A DNA stretch of 64,000 nt from Bryobacterales bacterium (GCA_003142185.1 PLOR01000080.1:1-64000), one strand, 5' to 3'; shown: positions 20,483 through 30,005, counted from the first letter of the stretch. Translations and numbers: made by a program. The notes: generated by a model from the sequence alone, not told the origin.

Positions 20483-21274
20483 CTAGCGTCCACTGTCCGC
20501 GCCCTCCCTGTACGAATTGAGTATCTTGAGGCCTTTCGATTGGTTCAACCGCAACCAAAGCTCGTTGTACCGAGCCTCTTCCAGCCGCTGCTTGAGCTCA
20601 AAGTTGAAACCCTTCAGGTCTCCATAATGCGTTTTGGCCCGCTCGAACGTCGTGATCGTCAACTGGAACGGGCCGGCGCTGCTCATGTTCTCAATATCCT
20701 CATACCGCCAGGTTCGCGAGTCAGTCTTGTCGGCAGACGTGTAGACGATCGCGTCCGGGCCAACCTGGAGCACTCCTTCATCTCCGCCAAATCGCAGCAA
20801 GTGTTTCACCGGAATCTCCCAAAGAATGCTTGAGAGGTGGTCGGGAATCGCCGCCACTAGGCGTTGGTCCAAACGGCCCTTAAGGAATTGATAGGCGTCT
20901 GCGAAGGTCTTATCCCCGACCAGATCGAACTGATATTCGCGGTCTGCCCCCAGCTTCCACTTGTTGTCCTTGTATGTCAGGACCGTCAGTGATTTGGGAG
21001 CCATCTTCAGTTGCTGGATGTCCTGGTAGACCCAGCGCCATGCGTGCGGATACTTCGGCTTCTTGCCATCCTTGTACGTCTCCTCGAAGGAGATGCCCGA
21101 CTCGGTGATCGCCAGTGCCCCCATGTTTCCGGCTCTCTTAATGTGCGGTGGCCGCGAGTGTCCATGCCATACCTCGTATCGAAACTCCTGCTGGGCGAAG
21201 CTCGCCGGCGCCAGGAGCACCAAGCCAACTAAGAGCGCGCCAGCTCTTTTTTCAATTCGAAATTCCATTTCCAT
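20483..21274 (-). CDS. secreted protein of unknown function, following cusA
   Basis: 263 aa. The signal peptide is RAGALLVGLVLLAPASFAQQ. The mature protein shows two similar beta-rich halves (GALAITESGISFEETYKDGK; GVLQVGPDAIVYTSADKTD), each followed by WRWVYQDIQQLKM or WRYEDIENMSS and then LTVLTYKD or LTITTFER. This suggests two PH-like or SRPBCC-like repeats. The start overlaps the cusA 3' end by 46 bases, so it is probably translated as the last gene of cusCBA. A remnant second copy lies at 19765-19863. Confidence 0.7.
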   Translation of the reverse strand: MEMEFRIEKRAGALLVGLVLLAPASFAQQEFRYEVWHGHSRPPHIKRAGNMGALAITESGISFEETYKDGKKPKYPHAWRWVYQDIQQLKMAPKSLTVLTYKDNKWKLGADREYQFDLVGDKTFADAYQFLKGRLDQRLVAAIPDHLSSILWEIPVKHLLRFGGDEGVLQVGPDAIVYTSADKTDSRTWRYEDIENMSSAGPFQLTITTFERAKTHYGDLKGFNFELKQRLEEARYNELWLRLNQSKGLKILNSYREGADSGR

Positions 21275-24200
21275 ACCTCATAGATTGCCGGGTAGACCAT
21301 TAGTTCCAGAAGGAACGACGTGAAGATGCCGCCGATCATCGGGGCGGCGATGCGCTTCATCACATCGGCACCAGTCCCTACCGACCACATAATCGGAATC
21401 AATCCCATGAACATCGTAGCGACGGTCATGAACTTCGGGCGAATTCTTTTCACCGCGCCATGCATAATCGCCGCTTGAAGGTCTCCAAGACTCTTGAGCT
21501 TGCCTTCCGATTTGGCCTGGTCGTGCGCGAGATCCAGGTACAGCATCATGAACACCCCAGTTTCGGCATCAACGCCCATCAGTGCGATCAAACCCACCCA
21601 CACACCGATGCTCATGTTGTAGCCGAGGAAGTGCAGGAACCAGATCGCGCCAACGGCAGAGAACGGCACCGCCAGGATGATAATCATGGTTTTGGTCATG
21701 GACTTTGTGTTCATGTATAGCAACATGATGATGAGAAATATCGTGAGCGGAAGCACCACGATCAGCTTTTCCCGAACACGCTGCATGGCCTCGTACTGGC
21801 CGCTCCAGGCGAACGAATACCCGGATGGAAGTTTCACGTTATCGCGCACCACCTTCTTCGCTTCCTCGACATAGCTGCCGATATCGCGGCCGGCGACATC
21901 GACGTACACGTAACCATTCAACATTCCGTTCTCGTCCCGTAACATCGCTGGGCCGCTTACAACCTGGACTTGCGCCAGTTGTGCGATCGGTACTTGGGTC
22001 TGGCCGTCCATAGTAGGCACCAGGACGCGCCCTAGTTTGTCCGGATCGCTGCGGTAGTCCCGCATGTACCGCACGTTGACGGAGTAGCGTTCGCGGCCCT
22101 CGATGGTTGTGGTGACGTTCTCGCCGCCGATGGCGCTCATGATTACGTCCTGAGCGTCGTCAATGCTCAAGCCATAGCGCGCGAGTGCGTCGCGATTCCA
22201 CTTGAAATCGAGGAAGTAGCCACCGCTGGTGCGTTCCGAGAAAACACTGCGCGTGCCCTGCACCTTTGGCAAGAGCGCCTCTATCTGGGTGCCGAGATCT
22301 TCGATCTTCTTGATGTCGGCCCCGTAGATCTTAATGCCGACCGGCGTACGGATGCCCGTAGTGAGCATGTCCACGCGCGCCTTGATGGGCATCGTCCATG
22401 CGTTCGAAGTGCCCGGAATCTTGAGCGCCTGGTTCATCTCTTCCACCAATTGGTCGGTTGAAATGTGGTCCGGCGTGAACCTGCGGAATATGGTCTTCGC
22501 CCATTTGGGCGCCCAGGAGGAATACCAGGTGTCCACCTTCCGCCATTCGGTCTCCGGTTTGAGGACAATGACCGTCTCCATCATCGAGAACGGGGCCGGA
22601 TCGGTGGACGTTTCGGCGCGACCTGCCTTGCCCAGCACGGTGGATACTTCGGGAAATTGCTTGATAATGCGGTCCTGCACCTGCATCAACTGCTGCGCCT
22701 GCGTGACGGAAATGCCGGGAAGCGTCGAAGGCATGTAGAGTAACGAGCCTTCATCGAGAGGCGGCATGAACTCAGAGCCCAGCCTCTCGAAAACCGGAAC
22801 GGTCAGGATGACCACGGCTACGGCCCCGGCGATCACGAACCATTTCCATCGCAACGCCAGTTCGCATACCGGCGCGTACAACTTGATCAGGATTCTGCTG
22901 ATCGGGTGCTTTTCTTCGGAATGGATCGTGCCCACCAGAACGGCGTTCGTCACCCGAGCCAGCCAGCGCGGCCGGAACTCATAGTTCTTCATGTGAGTAA
23001 AGAGCAGCCGCATGGCTGGATCGAGCGTGATCGCCAGAACCGCCGCAATGATCATTGAAAACGTCTTGGTATACGCAAGCGGCTTGAATAACCGGCCTTC
23101 CTGCGCTTCCAATGTCAGCACCGGCAGGAAGGCAACCGCAATCACGAGTAGCGCAAAGAAACTCGGTCCGCCGACTTCTTTGACCGCGTCGATCACCACT
23201 CGGTGATAATCCTGCTTGCGGCCCGTGCGTTCCCATTCTTCGAGCTTCTTGTGAGTTTGCTCGACAACCACGATGGCCGCGTCCACCATGGCCCCGACAG
23301 CGATCGCGATACCGCCCAAGGACATGATATTGGATGTCAGGCCCATCATCTTCATGGGGATGAATGAAATGATCACTGCCACGGGAATGGTGACGATCGG
23401 GATGGTGGCACTGGGAATGTGCCAGAGGAAGATCATGATGACGATGGCCACGATGATCAGCTCTTCGGTGAGCGTATGCTTCAGGTTCTCGATGGAGCGC
23501 AGAATCAGTTCGGACCGGTCGTATGCGGTGACGACCTTCACCCCCGGAGGAAGTCCTCCCTCAATATCCTTGAGCTTCTGCTTGACGCGCTCGATCACTT
23601 GCAGGGCGTTTTCTCCCTGGCGCATGACGACGATGCCGGCAACGGTCTCACCGGTCCCGTTCCAATCCGCCACGCCGCGGCGGATGTCGGGTCCGAGTGT
23701 CACATCACCTACATCCGAGATGAGGATTGGGACACCGCTCGCGCTTTTAGCGAGTACGATCTTGCCAATGTCGCCGGTTGATTGGGCGTAGCCGCGGCCG
23801 CGCACCATGTACTCGGTGCCGCTGAATTCCACCAGCCGGCCGCCGACGTCGTTATTGCCGCTGCGCACCGCCGCCACTACCTTACTAATCGGAATGTTGA
23901 ACGATTGCAGCTTGTTGGGATCGACATTGACCTGGTACTGACGCACGAATCCGCCCAGTGGCGCGACCTCGGCGACGCCAGGAACCGACTTCAGATAGTA
24001 GCGAAGGTACCAGTCCTGATAACTCCGCAGGTCAGCCAGGCTCTGCCTGCCTGTCGTGTCGATCAGGGCGTATTCAAAGACCCATCCAATACCGGTGGCA
24101 TCCGGTCCGAGCTCGGTCTTGACACCCTGGGGCAGTCGCGGCAGAACGTTCGAAAGGTATTCCAGTGTGCGGGAGCGGGCCCAATAAATGTCCGTGCCTT

Positions 24201-24492
24201 CGTCGAAGATGATGTAAACGTAGGAGTAGCCGAAGTCCGAGAATCCGCGCACATCCTTTACCTTCGGCGCACCCAGCATCGCGGTGACAAGCGGGTATGT
24301 GACCTGGTCCTCCATGATGTCGGGGCTGCGATCCCATCGCGAATACACGATCACCTGTGTGTCGCTCATGTCGGGAAGCGCATCGAGGGGGACCGTCCGC
24401 ATCGACCACAGCCCGCCCATCACAGCCGCCGCGATCGCGATGAAGACCATCATCTTATTCCGGGCCGAGAGCTCAATGATCGCGTTGATCAT
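21229..24492 (-). CDS. cusA: CusA-type heavy-metal RND efflux pump
   Basis: 1087 aa, an inner-membrane proton antiporter of the HME-RND class. The TM4 proton-relay motif is IAVGAMVDAAIVVVEQTHKK, the same as in the monovalent-metal (Cu/Ag) CusA type. Periplasmic Met residues are frequent (FSMMETVIV, NAWTMPIKARVDML). It has two sets of six helices with large porter loops, at normal length. The start shares one base with the cusB stop (TAATG). With CusB and the TolC-like protein it would export Cu(I)/Ag(I) across both membranes. Confidence 0.93.
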   Translation of the reverse strand: MINAIIELSARNKMMVFIAIAAAVMGGLWSMRTVPLDALPDMSDTQVIVYSRWDRSPDIMEDQVTYPLVTAMLGAPKVKDVRGFSDFGYSYVYIIFDEGTDIYWARSRTLEYLSNVLPRLPQGVKTELGPDATGIGWVFEYALIDTTGRQSLADLRSYQDWYLRYYLKSVPGVAEVAPLGGFVRQYQVNVDPNKLQSFNIPISKVVAAVRSGNNDVGGRLVEFSGTEYMVRGRGYAQSTGDIGKIVLAKSASGVPILISDVGDVTLGPDIRRGVADWNGTGETVAGIVVMRQGENALQVIERVKQKLKDIEGGLPPGVKVVTAYDRSELILRSIENLKHTLTEELIIVAIVIMIFLWHIPSATIPIVTIPVAVIISFIPMKMMGLTSNIMSLGGIAIAVGAMVDAAIVVVEQTHKKLEEWERTGRKQDYHRVVIDAVKEVGGPSFFALLVIAVAFLPVLTLEAQEGRLFKPLAYTKTFSMIIAAVLAITLDPAMRLLFTHMKNYEFRPRWLARVTNAVLVGTIHSEEKHPISRILIKLYAPVCELALRWKWFVIAGAVAVVILTVPVFERLGSEFMPPLDEGSLLYMPSTLPGISVTQAQQLMQVQDRIIKQFPEVSTVLGKAGRAETSTDPAPFSMMETVIVLKPETEWRKVDTWYSSWAPKWAKTIFRRFTPDHISTDQLVEEMNQALKIPGTSNAWTMPIKARVDMLTTGIRTPVGIKIYGADIKKIEDLGTQIEALLPKVQGTRSVFSERTSGGYFLDFKWNRDALARYGLSIDDAQDVIMSAIGGENVTTTIEGRERYSVNVRYMRDYRSDPDKLGRVLVPTMDGQTQVPIAQLAQVQVVSGPAMLRDENGMLNGYVYVDVAGRDIGSYVEEAKKVVRDNVKLPSGYSFAWSGQYEAMQRVREKLIVVLPLTIFLIIMLLYMNTKSMTKTMIIILAVPFSAVGAIWFLHFLGYNMSIGVWVGLIALMGVDAETGVFMMLYLDLAHDQAKSEGKLKSLGDLQAAIMHGAVKRIRPKFMTVATMFMGLIPIMWSVGTGADVMKRIAAPMIGGIFTSFLLELMVYPAIYEVWKWNFELKKELARS

Positions 24493-26006
24493 TACTTTTT
24501 GGCTCCCATTCCCGGCATGTCGTCCATCCCCTTTGCGTCGGGCTTTGCTGCCGGGGACTTCGGTTTGTTCGCAGGCGTTTCAGGCTGTGCCGGCTTATTG
24601 GTCATTCCAGGCATCCCCGCCATCCCGCCCATTCCCGACGCGGCCGCCTTCATCTGGCTTTCAGAATCGATTAGGAAGTTACCCGAGATGACAACCCGCT
24701 CGCCCGCGGTGAGGCCCGAAAGAATCTGGATGCGGTCACCATCGCGTTCGCCAGTCTTAACTTGCCGCGGTTCGAAAAAGCCATTTCCGCGATCCACAAA
24801 GACTGTCTTGTGGTCCCCGGCATCGAGCACCGCCTCCGCGGGAACCGCAAGCATCGAGGGCAGATTCATGCGGAACTCGATGTCGGCGTACATGTCCGGC
24901 TTGAGCATCAGTCCGGGATTGTCCATGTTGAGCCGGACCTTGAGAGTGCGAGTCATCGGGTCGACCTCCGGCTGGAGGTAATCGATCCGGGCGTTGAAGC
25001 TCCTTCCGGGAAGCGCTTGGAGGGACACGTGAGCCGTCTCGCCGACGTGGATGTTCGGCGCCTCGTACTCGAAAACGTCCGCCATGATCCAGACGTGGCT
25101 AAGATCCACAATTGTGTACAAGTCCGTGTCGGGCATGACCCGTAATTGCGGGAAAGCCTTGCGATCTGTGATATAGCCCGTGATCGGCGAGTACAAGGTG
25201 ATGTTCTTGATCGGCTCGCCGGTCTTGAGAACCTGATTGATTTGCGCCTCGCTCAGGTCCCACAACTCCAGCCGCCGGCGGGTAGCCTGCAGGAGCGATT
25301 CGCTCTGATCATAGGCGGCCGGCAGTGCGCTGTTCCGCATCAGGTCCTTCGCTTTGACCGCCAGTAGCAACTCCCTCTGCGAGGCCAGCATGTCCGGGCT
25401 GTAGATCGTCAGCAACGGGTCGCCCTTCTTCACCAGCTTGCCTGTGAAATCGACAAATACCCTGTCGATCCAGCCCTCCAGCTTGGTGTGCACGTGCTGG
25501 ATGCGGGTCTCGTCAATGGCGACCTTGCCTACCGCCCGGATCGTCCTAGACCCGCCGCTGACTTCCACCTCCCCGTACTTCACGCCGATCAATTGTTGCT
25601 TCTCAGGCGTGATCTGCACGGTGCCGACCGGCATCGTGGAGACATCGTCCGCGTAGACTGGCTCCAGTTGATTGCCTGTGTCCGGATTGAGGCCAGGCTG
25701 TTGCGCCTTGTAATTCGGGTCTTTGGGGTCGCGGTAGTACAGCACCTTGCGCTCCGCCGCCGGCGTTGTCGACGACTGACCGCCGCCGTCCGCATAGACC
25801 GGTTCGAGCTTCATGCCGCAATCAGGCGCGATTCCCGGCTTGTCGGACTTGTAAGCCGGATGCATCGGGTCCACCCAGTAGAGAACCTTGCGCCCGGTTT
25901 TGTCCGCGGATGCCGCCCCGCCGCCTTTGAGAGCCTTGTAGACGTACCCGCCAGCAAACGCGGCTGCGATCGCCGCCAGCAAGCCGACTATTCGAATAAC
26001 TTTCAT
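24492..26006 (-). CDS. cusB: CusB-type periplasmic adaptor with two heavy-metal-binding motifs
   Basis: 504 aa with an N-terminal membrane anchor (IVGLLAAIAAAFAGGYVYKA). A heavy-metal-binding motif follows (YWVDPMHPAYKSDKPGIAPD, then CGMKLEPVY). A second copy has lost the ligands (YYRDPKDPNYKAQQPGLNPD, then TGNQLEPVY). Barrel-sandwich and beta-barrel adaptor domains lie at residues about 130-430 (GKVAIDETRIQHVHTKLEGW; VPAEAVLDAGD). The Met/Pro/Lys tail (GMGGMAGMPGMTNKP) ends in MPGMGAKK. It bridges CusA and the outer-membrane channel and may pass metal to CusA. Confidence 0.92.
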   Translation of the reverse strand: MKVIRIVGLLAAIAAAFAGGYVYKALKGGGAASADKTGRKVLYWVDPMHPAYKSDKPGIAPDCGMKLEPVYADGGGQSSTTPAAERKVLYYRDPKDPNYKAQQPGLNPDTGNQLEPVYADDVSTMPVGTVQITPEKQQLIGVKYGEVEVSGGSRTIRAVGKVAIDETRIQHVHTKLEGWIDRVFVDFTGKLVKKGDPLLTIYSPDMLASQRELLLAVKAKDLMRNSALPAAYDQSESLLQATRRRLELWDLSEAQINQVLKTGEPIKNITLYSPITGYITDRKAFPQLRVMPDTDLYTIVDLSHVWIMADVFEYEAPNIHVGETAHVSLQALPGRSFNARIDYLQPEVDPMTRTLKVRLNMDNPGLMLKPDMYADIEFRMNLPSMLAVPAEAVLDAGDHKTVFVDRGNGFFEPRQVKTGERDGDRIQILSGLTAGERVVISGNFLIDSESQMKAAASGMGGMAGMPGMTNKPAQPETPANKPKSPAAKPDAKGMDDMPGMGAKK

Positions 26007-26016
26007 TTGAATTGCC

Positions 26017-27270
26017 TCAGTCCGTGAGTACTTGGCCCGTCATCTCTTCAAGGCGGCTCAGTGCCAGCGCATAGTTAAGCGCCTCGTCGTAGTAGCTCAT
26101 CTCGTAATCGAGTACCATCGTGAAGTTGGAAAGCACCGACAGGAAATCGACACTACCCGTTTCGTAAGTGGAGAGCGAGGATTCCAGTGCCAGGTTCCCT
26201 TGCGGTACCACGGTCTGCGTGTAGAGTTTCATGAGCCGCGCCGAAGCCTGCGCCATCAGGAAATCGTCTTGGATGCGGAACCGGAGCGACTGGTCCGTGG
26301 CTTCGTACGTCCGGCGGGTCTGTGACAGAATGCTGACCTGTTCGTTCACGCCAGCCCGCTGCTTGCGCCAGAAATACACGGGAACCTTGAAATCCGCTCG
26401 AACCTCATACATGGGCGGCATCGATCCCATGTTGTAGTACCCCGCGTTGAGTGTCACGTCGGGATAGAATTCCTTGCGTGCCATGTTGACGGCCAATTCG
26501 GATCGCTCTATCATCTTCTGATCGCTGCCCAGCATCGGTGAGTTCTGGCGCGCGGCAGCAAACAGTCCCTCCAGTGTGGCCGTCAATTCTTTCGGCTTCA
26601 CATCTTCCGGCCGGCCCACCGGCGTTCCCGCGGCGCGATTCAGGATGCTGTCAATCTCGGCAACCCGGCTTCTTTGCTCCTGTTCCAGCTTCACCAAACG
26701 GGTTTCAAGAATACTGAGCTGGGTCTGCGCCTTGAACACATCCTGCTGTGCGGCTCGCCCGACCGAGTACCGGTCTTCGGTCACCTTCAAGAGCTTGTCG
26801 AGCAGATCCCGATTTCGTGTCAGCAGATCGGAGGCGGCATACGTGTATTGCAGGCGGTAGTAAGCCTGCTTCAACCGGGAGATCACGGCCAGTTGCACCG
26901 CCTGATACTGCTGGAATTCGGCGCGCGCCTCCGCGGATGCCATCTCTCCCTTGAGTTTGAGTTTGCCGGGAAAAGGCACTTCCTGCGAAACCATCACACC
27001 CACGTTGGCCAACACCTGGCTGCCAAGTCCAGCGCCCGGCAGCGGGTTGCCAACACTGGCATATCCCAGCGAGATCATGGGATCAGGCAGACTGCTCTCC
27101 TGTGTGGGCCGCTGTCGCGCGGCTTCATATTTCTTCTGGGCCGCGACAATTTCCGGGTTGTTCTTGATGGCGTCGCTGGTCAGGTCCCGCAGTCTCACCT
27201 GCGCGTCCGGCGTTTGCGCCGCGGCCGAGAGTGCGGTGATTGCCAGGATCAGGATCACTCGGTGTCTCAC
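26017..27270 (-). CDS. cusC: TolC-family outer-membrane efflux protein (CusC-like)
   Basis: 417 aa from GTG 27270, chosen because GAGGACGAA precedes it and the signal peptide (HRVILILAITALSAAAQ) follows directly; a longer frame to 27312 would overlap the sigma-54 promoter. Two repeats of the TolC outer-membrane factor type are seen: helices with ARAEFQQYQAVQLAVISRLK and AYYRLQYTYAASDLL, and later QDDFLMAQASARLMKLYTQT. It is the first gene of cusCBA and is followed by cusB ten bases later. Confidence 0.9.
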   Translation of the reverse strand: MRHRVILILAITALSAAAQTPDAQVRLRDLTSDAIKNNPEIVAAQKKYEAARQRPTQESSLPDPMISLGYASVGNPLPGAGLGSQVLANVGVMVSQEVPFPGKLKLKGEMASAEARAEFQQYQAVQLAVISRLKQAYYRLQYTYAASDLLTRNRDLLDKLLKVTEDRYSVGRAAQQDVFKAQTQLSILETRLVKLEQEQRSRVAEIDSILNRAAGTPVGRPEDVKPKELTATLEGLFAAARQNSPMLGSDQKMIERSELAVNMARKEFYPDVTLNAGYYNMGSMPPMYEVRADFKVPVYFWRKQRAGVNEQVSILSQTRRTYEATDQSLRFRIQDDFLMAQASARLMKLYTQTVVPQGNLALESSLSTYETGSVDFLSVLSNFTMVLDYEMSYYDEALNYALALSRLEEMTGQVLTD

Positions 27271-27304
27271 TTCGTCCTCGTTTCGTGCTTTGGGGAGGTA
27301 TAAC

Positions 27305-27319
27305 GCAAGCACCGTGCCA
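27305..27319 (-). promoter_or_regulatory. sigma-54 promoter upstream of cusCBA
   Basis: The minus strand reads TGGCACGGTGCTTGC. The GG of the -24 box and the GC of the -12 box are separated by exactly ten bases and both boxes match the consensus (TGGCACG-N4-TTGC). Transcription would start near 27293, leaving a short leader before the GTG at 27270. The only sigma-54 activator visible in the window is the regulator at 17348-18745. Confidence 0.8.
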
Positions 27320-27939
27320 GACCGGCTGGCAGGGGCCGAATCGGCGGAAATCAGCTGGTCGGATGAATTCGCACGCTTTCAGACATTATCGGATATTCCC
27401 TTGCCGGTATCTTCTGCCGGAGATGCGCCAGTTCGCTTCAAGACTGCCGCATTTGAGGCAGCGCATTTCGGCGCAGCCTTTCGTACCAGCCGCAAGTCAT
27501 ACCAGATGCTGAACTTTGCGAGGCGGAGCGATTGGAATGCCGGATGCACTTCAGTTGCTCGAACCGAGGAGCGAACATAAGCAGGCGCAAACGGACCTTG
27601 AAGTTGGACTGGCGCGTCGCTGGATACAACAGGGGAAGGATCTCTCTGGTCAAATCAGAACAAGGTAATTGATGGTTGAGGTATCCGCCTGAGGACCATC
27701 GAGAGGCCGATCTCAAGGCCGAGCCTCTCTCATTCGGAGACTCCCGAAGAGTCTCACGTTCCGGTTCGAAATCCGCGGCCGAGTAGTCGAAGATTTCGTG
27801 TTCCTTGAGAAAGGCGCCGACCTGCATCCGAGCGCAGCGGCCAGTGCATCGATGTCCGAGCAGGTGAGTTCGTGCTCGCACCGTGCTGATGCTGGCCATG
27901 CCGACACGGTCCAGATAGTCAATCGGCGCACACTCTCCG
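27320..27939. other. 620-base region with at most gene debris
   Basis: No intact gene is supported. A minus-strand frame around 27748-27830 reads VGAFLKEHEIFDYSAADFEP, vaguely like the end of UPF0175-type antitoxins, and an adjacent frame reads CSDIDALAAALGC, so a frameshifted small gene may have existed. The left part should contain the activator binding sites for the sigma-54 promoter, but I could not single out a clear inverted repeat. Confidence 0.35.
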
Positions 27940-28671
27940 TCACTCGCCGGTGTTCCCGAGTTTCCACAGAATTTGCCGCAGCATGCCCAACGTTACCGGG
28001 GCGTCGCGCGTGGTGACGTTCCAGCGGCGGATCATGCGGCGCAGCTTCTCTTCCGTGGATCGGGCAGTCAGCGGATTCACATAGCCGCTGGCGCGCAAGG
28101 CCTCACACCACAGCGCCGTGATCTGCTCATTCTCGGCGGCGGAGGCGGCCTTGACGCGCTCGGGGCGGGCGGCGGCCGCTTGTGGACCGCGCGCCAGTTC
28201 GTAAAGGCACAGGGCGACGGCTTGGCCCAGGTTCATCGACAAATCACGGTCAAGCGTGGGGATGCGCATCAGCCAATGGCAATGGCTGAGATCCTCGTTG
28301 GAGAGGCCGAATTTCTCCGAGCCGAACAGCAGCGCCACCGGCGAATCGTGCAGCCTCCGTAGCATCAGCCGCGCGCCGTACTCCAGGCGGCGCAGCGGGT
28401 GGTGCAGCTCGCGATGGCCCAGCGAGGTCGTGCCCACCACCAGCGTCGCATCGGCCACCGCATCGGCGGTACTCGAGAACTCTTCCGCCCGCGCCAGCAG
28501 CGGGGCCGCTCCAACGGCCGAGCGCGCTTCGCGGAAAGCCACGTCGTACGGGTTCACCACTCGCAGGTTTTTGAACCCAAAGTTCGCCATCGCCCGCGCC
28601 GCCGCCCCGATATTCAGCGGATTGCGAGTGGATACCAGCACCACGCGAAGATGGTCTTTCCAGCCGGTCAA
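27940..28671 (-). CDS. TrmJ-like tRNA/rRNA 2'-O-methyltransferase (SpoU family)
   Basis: About 243 aa from TTG 28671; the start is not certain. SpoU-class motifs are clear: STRNPLNIGAAARAMANFGF (motif 1), ALLFGSEKFGLSNEDL (motif 2) and IPTLDRDLSMNLGQAVALCL (motif 3). A C-terminal helical extension (TEEKLRRMIRRWNVTTRDAP) is of the TrmJ type. It would methylate a tRNA anticodon-loop or rRNA ribose using S-adenosylmethionine through a knotted SPOUT fold. The exact target cannot be read from sequence. Confidence 0.85.
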   Translation of the reverse strand: MTGWKDHLRVVLVSTRNPLNIGAAARAMANFGFKNLRVVNPYDVAFREARSAVGAAPLLARAEEFSSTADAVADATLVVGTTSLGHRELHHPLRRLEYGARLMLRRLHDSPVALLFGSEKFGLSNEDLSHCHWLMRIPTLDRDLSMNLGQAVALCLYELARGPQAAAARPERVKAASAAENEQITALWCEALRASGYVNPLTARSTEEKLRRMIRRWNVTTRDAPVTLGMLRQILWKLGNTGE

Positions 28672-28681
28672 GGATGCTTTG

Positions 28682-29059
28682 ATGGTAACGCAGGGGACGG
28701 GTGCAGCCAGCCTCCTTGAGCAGGCCGAAGGCTTTCCACAACGCCTGCAGCGCGACGCCGAAGCCGCCGCCGAACAGGCGCGGCGCGACGCCCAGGCCAG
28801 ATTCGAGCAGCAGATTCTGGTCGCGCAAAAAGATGCCGAAACGGAGCGCCGGCTGGCGGAGTTGCGCGTGAAGGCTCTCGATGACACCGTGGCGCACCAG
28901 GCGGCGCAGCTCGCCGCTCTCGAAAAGTAACTGGCGGAGGCCAAGCAACAGGTGCAGGACATTGCCGTGAAGGCCATCGAAGGCGCCTCCGGCGCCCGCG
29001 CGCTCTCGCACATCAATCAGATCGCCATGGAGCAAGCCAAGAACCGGCCGCAAGGGTAG
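28682..29059 (+). pseudogene. broken coiled-coil protein gene
   Basis: The frame from ATG 28682 reads MVTQGTGAASLLEQAEGFPQ and continues as an Ala/Glu/Arg-rich coiled coil (RDAEAAAEQARRDAQARFEQ). A TAA at 28928-28930 interrupts it. Beyond the stop, in the same frame, LAEAKQQVQDIAVKAIEGAS and ALSHINQIAMEQAKNRPQG continue to a TAG at 29057. The coherent C-terminus in the same frame shows that the stop is a nonsense change rather than the natural end. Its N-terminal part may be missing where the TrmJ-like gene now begins. Family unknown. Confidence 0.6.
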
Positions 29060-29158
29060 CATGCACACGGCACGAACTGTCACTCCGATTTGACAATCCA
29101 CCCGCTGAGCCGCTAACCTAAAAATTTGCGACTTACAGATCGCTGGAGAAGTGTGTCA

Positions 29159-29590
29159 ATGAGTACGGAGTTCCCTTCCAAGAACGGCATCGAACGCCGC
29201 TGGCATGTCATCGATGCCCAGGGTGTGGTTTTGGGCAAGATTGCCACCAAGACGGCCATGCTGCTGATGGGCAAGACCAAACCCTCCTATACGCCGTTCC
29301 TGGACACGGGCGATCACGTGATCGTCATCAATGCGGCGAAGGTCCGGCTGAGCGGCCGGAAAGAAGACAATAAGGTGTACCGCCATTTCACCGGGTATCC
29401 GGGCGGGTTGGTGGAGAAAAGTTTCAAGCGGGTGCGCGTGGAAAAGCCGACCCGCATCGTGGAAGAAGCCGTGCAAGGCATGCTTCCCAAGACCAAGCTC
29501 GGCAAACAGATGTTCCGGAAACTGCAGGTCTATGCGGGTGACCGGCACCCGCACGCGGCGCAGAAACCAACCGCGCTGACAGTAAAATAG
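29159..29590 (+). CDS. rplM: 50S ribosomal protein L13
   Basis: 143 aa from ATG 29159. The family blocks are visible: [48 protein letters not shown] and [19 protein letters not shown]. It is followed 16 bases later by rpsI, the usual L13-S9 operon. An upstream in-frame extension to 29126 is not supported by family length. Confidence 0.96.
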   Translation: MSTEFPSKNGIERRWHVIDAQGVVLGKIATKTAMLLMGKTKPSYTPFLDTGDHVIVINAAKVRLSGRKEDNKVYRHFTGYPGGLVEKSFKRVRVEKPTRIVEEAVQGMLPKTKLGKQMFRKLQVYAGDRHPHAAQKPTALTVK

Positions 29591-29606
29591 TGGAAGGCAG
29601 GGTTTA

Positions 29607-30005
29607 GTGGCAGCGAGCATAGTTCAGTATTTGGGTACGGGCCGCCGCAAGAGTTCGGTGGCTAGGGTGTTTTTGCGGCCCGGCAAGGGCGAAATCAAGG
29701 TCAACAACCGCGCGTTTGAGAATTTTTTCCCGACTGAAAGCACGCGCTCGCTGGTACGGCAGCCGCTGGCGGCTACTGAAACGGCGGACAAGTTCGACAT
29801 CCTGATTCTCGCCGATGGCGGCGGTGTCGTCGGACAGGCGGGCGCGGCCCGTCTGGGTGTGGCACGGGCCCTGGTGGAGTTCAACGCGGAATTGCGACCG
29901 AAGCTGAAGAAGCTCGGCTATCTCACGCGCGACCCGCGCGCCCATGAGCGCAAGAAGTACGGCCAAAAGGGCGCCCGCAAGCGGTTCCAGTTCTCCAAAC
30001 GATAA
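29607..30005 (+). CDS. rpsI: 30S ribosomal protein S9
   Basis: 132 aa from [22 protein letters not shown] at the start, [19 protein letters not shown] in the middle and the basic C-terminus [17 protein letters not shown] are diagnostic for S9; the last residues reach the ribosomal P site. A GC-rich hairpin (GCCGGCGTGTGCCGGC) follows at about 30016-30031, possibly a weak terminator before the rpsB leader. Confidence 0.96.
   Translation: MAASIVQYLGTGRRKSSVARVFLRPGKGEIKVNNRAFENFFPTESTRSLVRQPLAATETADKFDILILADGGGVVGQAGAARLGVARALVEFNAELRPKLKKLGYLTRDPRAHERKKYGQKGARKRFQFSKR

Noticed and set aside
28256-28681. Long plus-strand open frame opposite the TrmJ-like gene
   Set aside because: Its sequence is low-complexity Arg/Ser/Ala, as expected for the antisense of a GC-rich gene; only the part after 28682 shows its own coherent coiled-coil protein.
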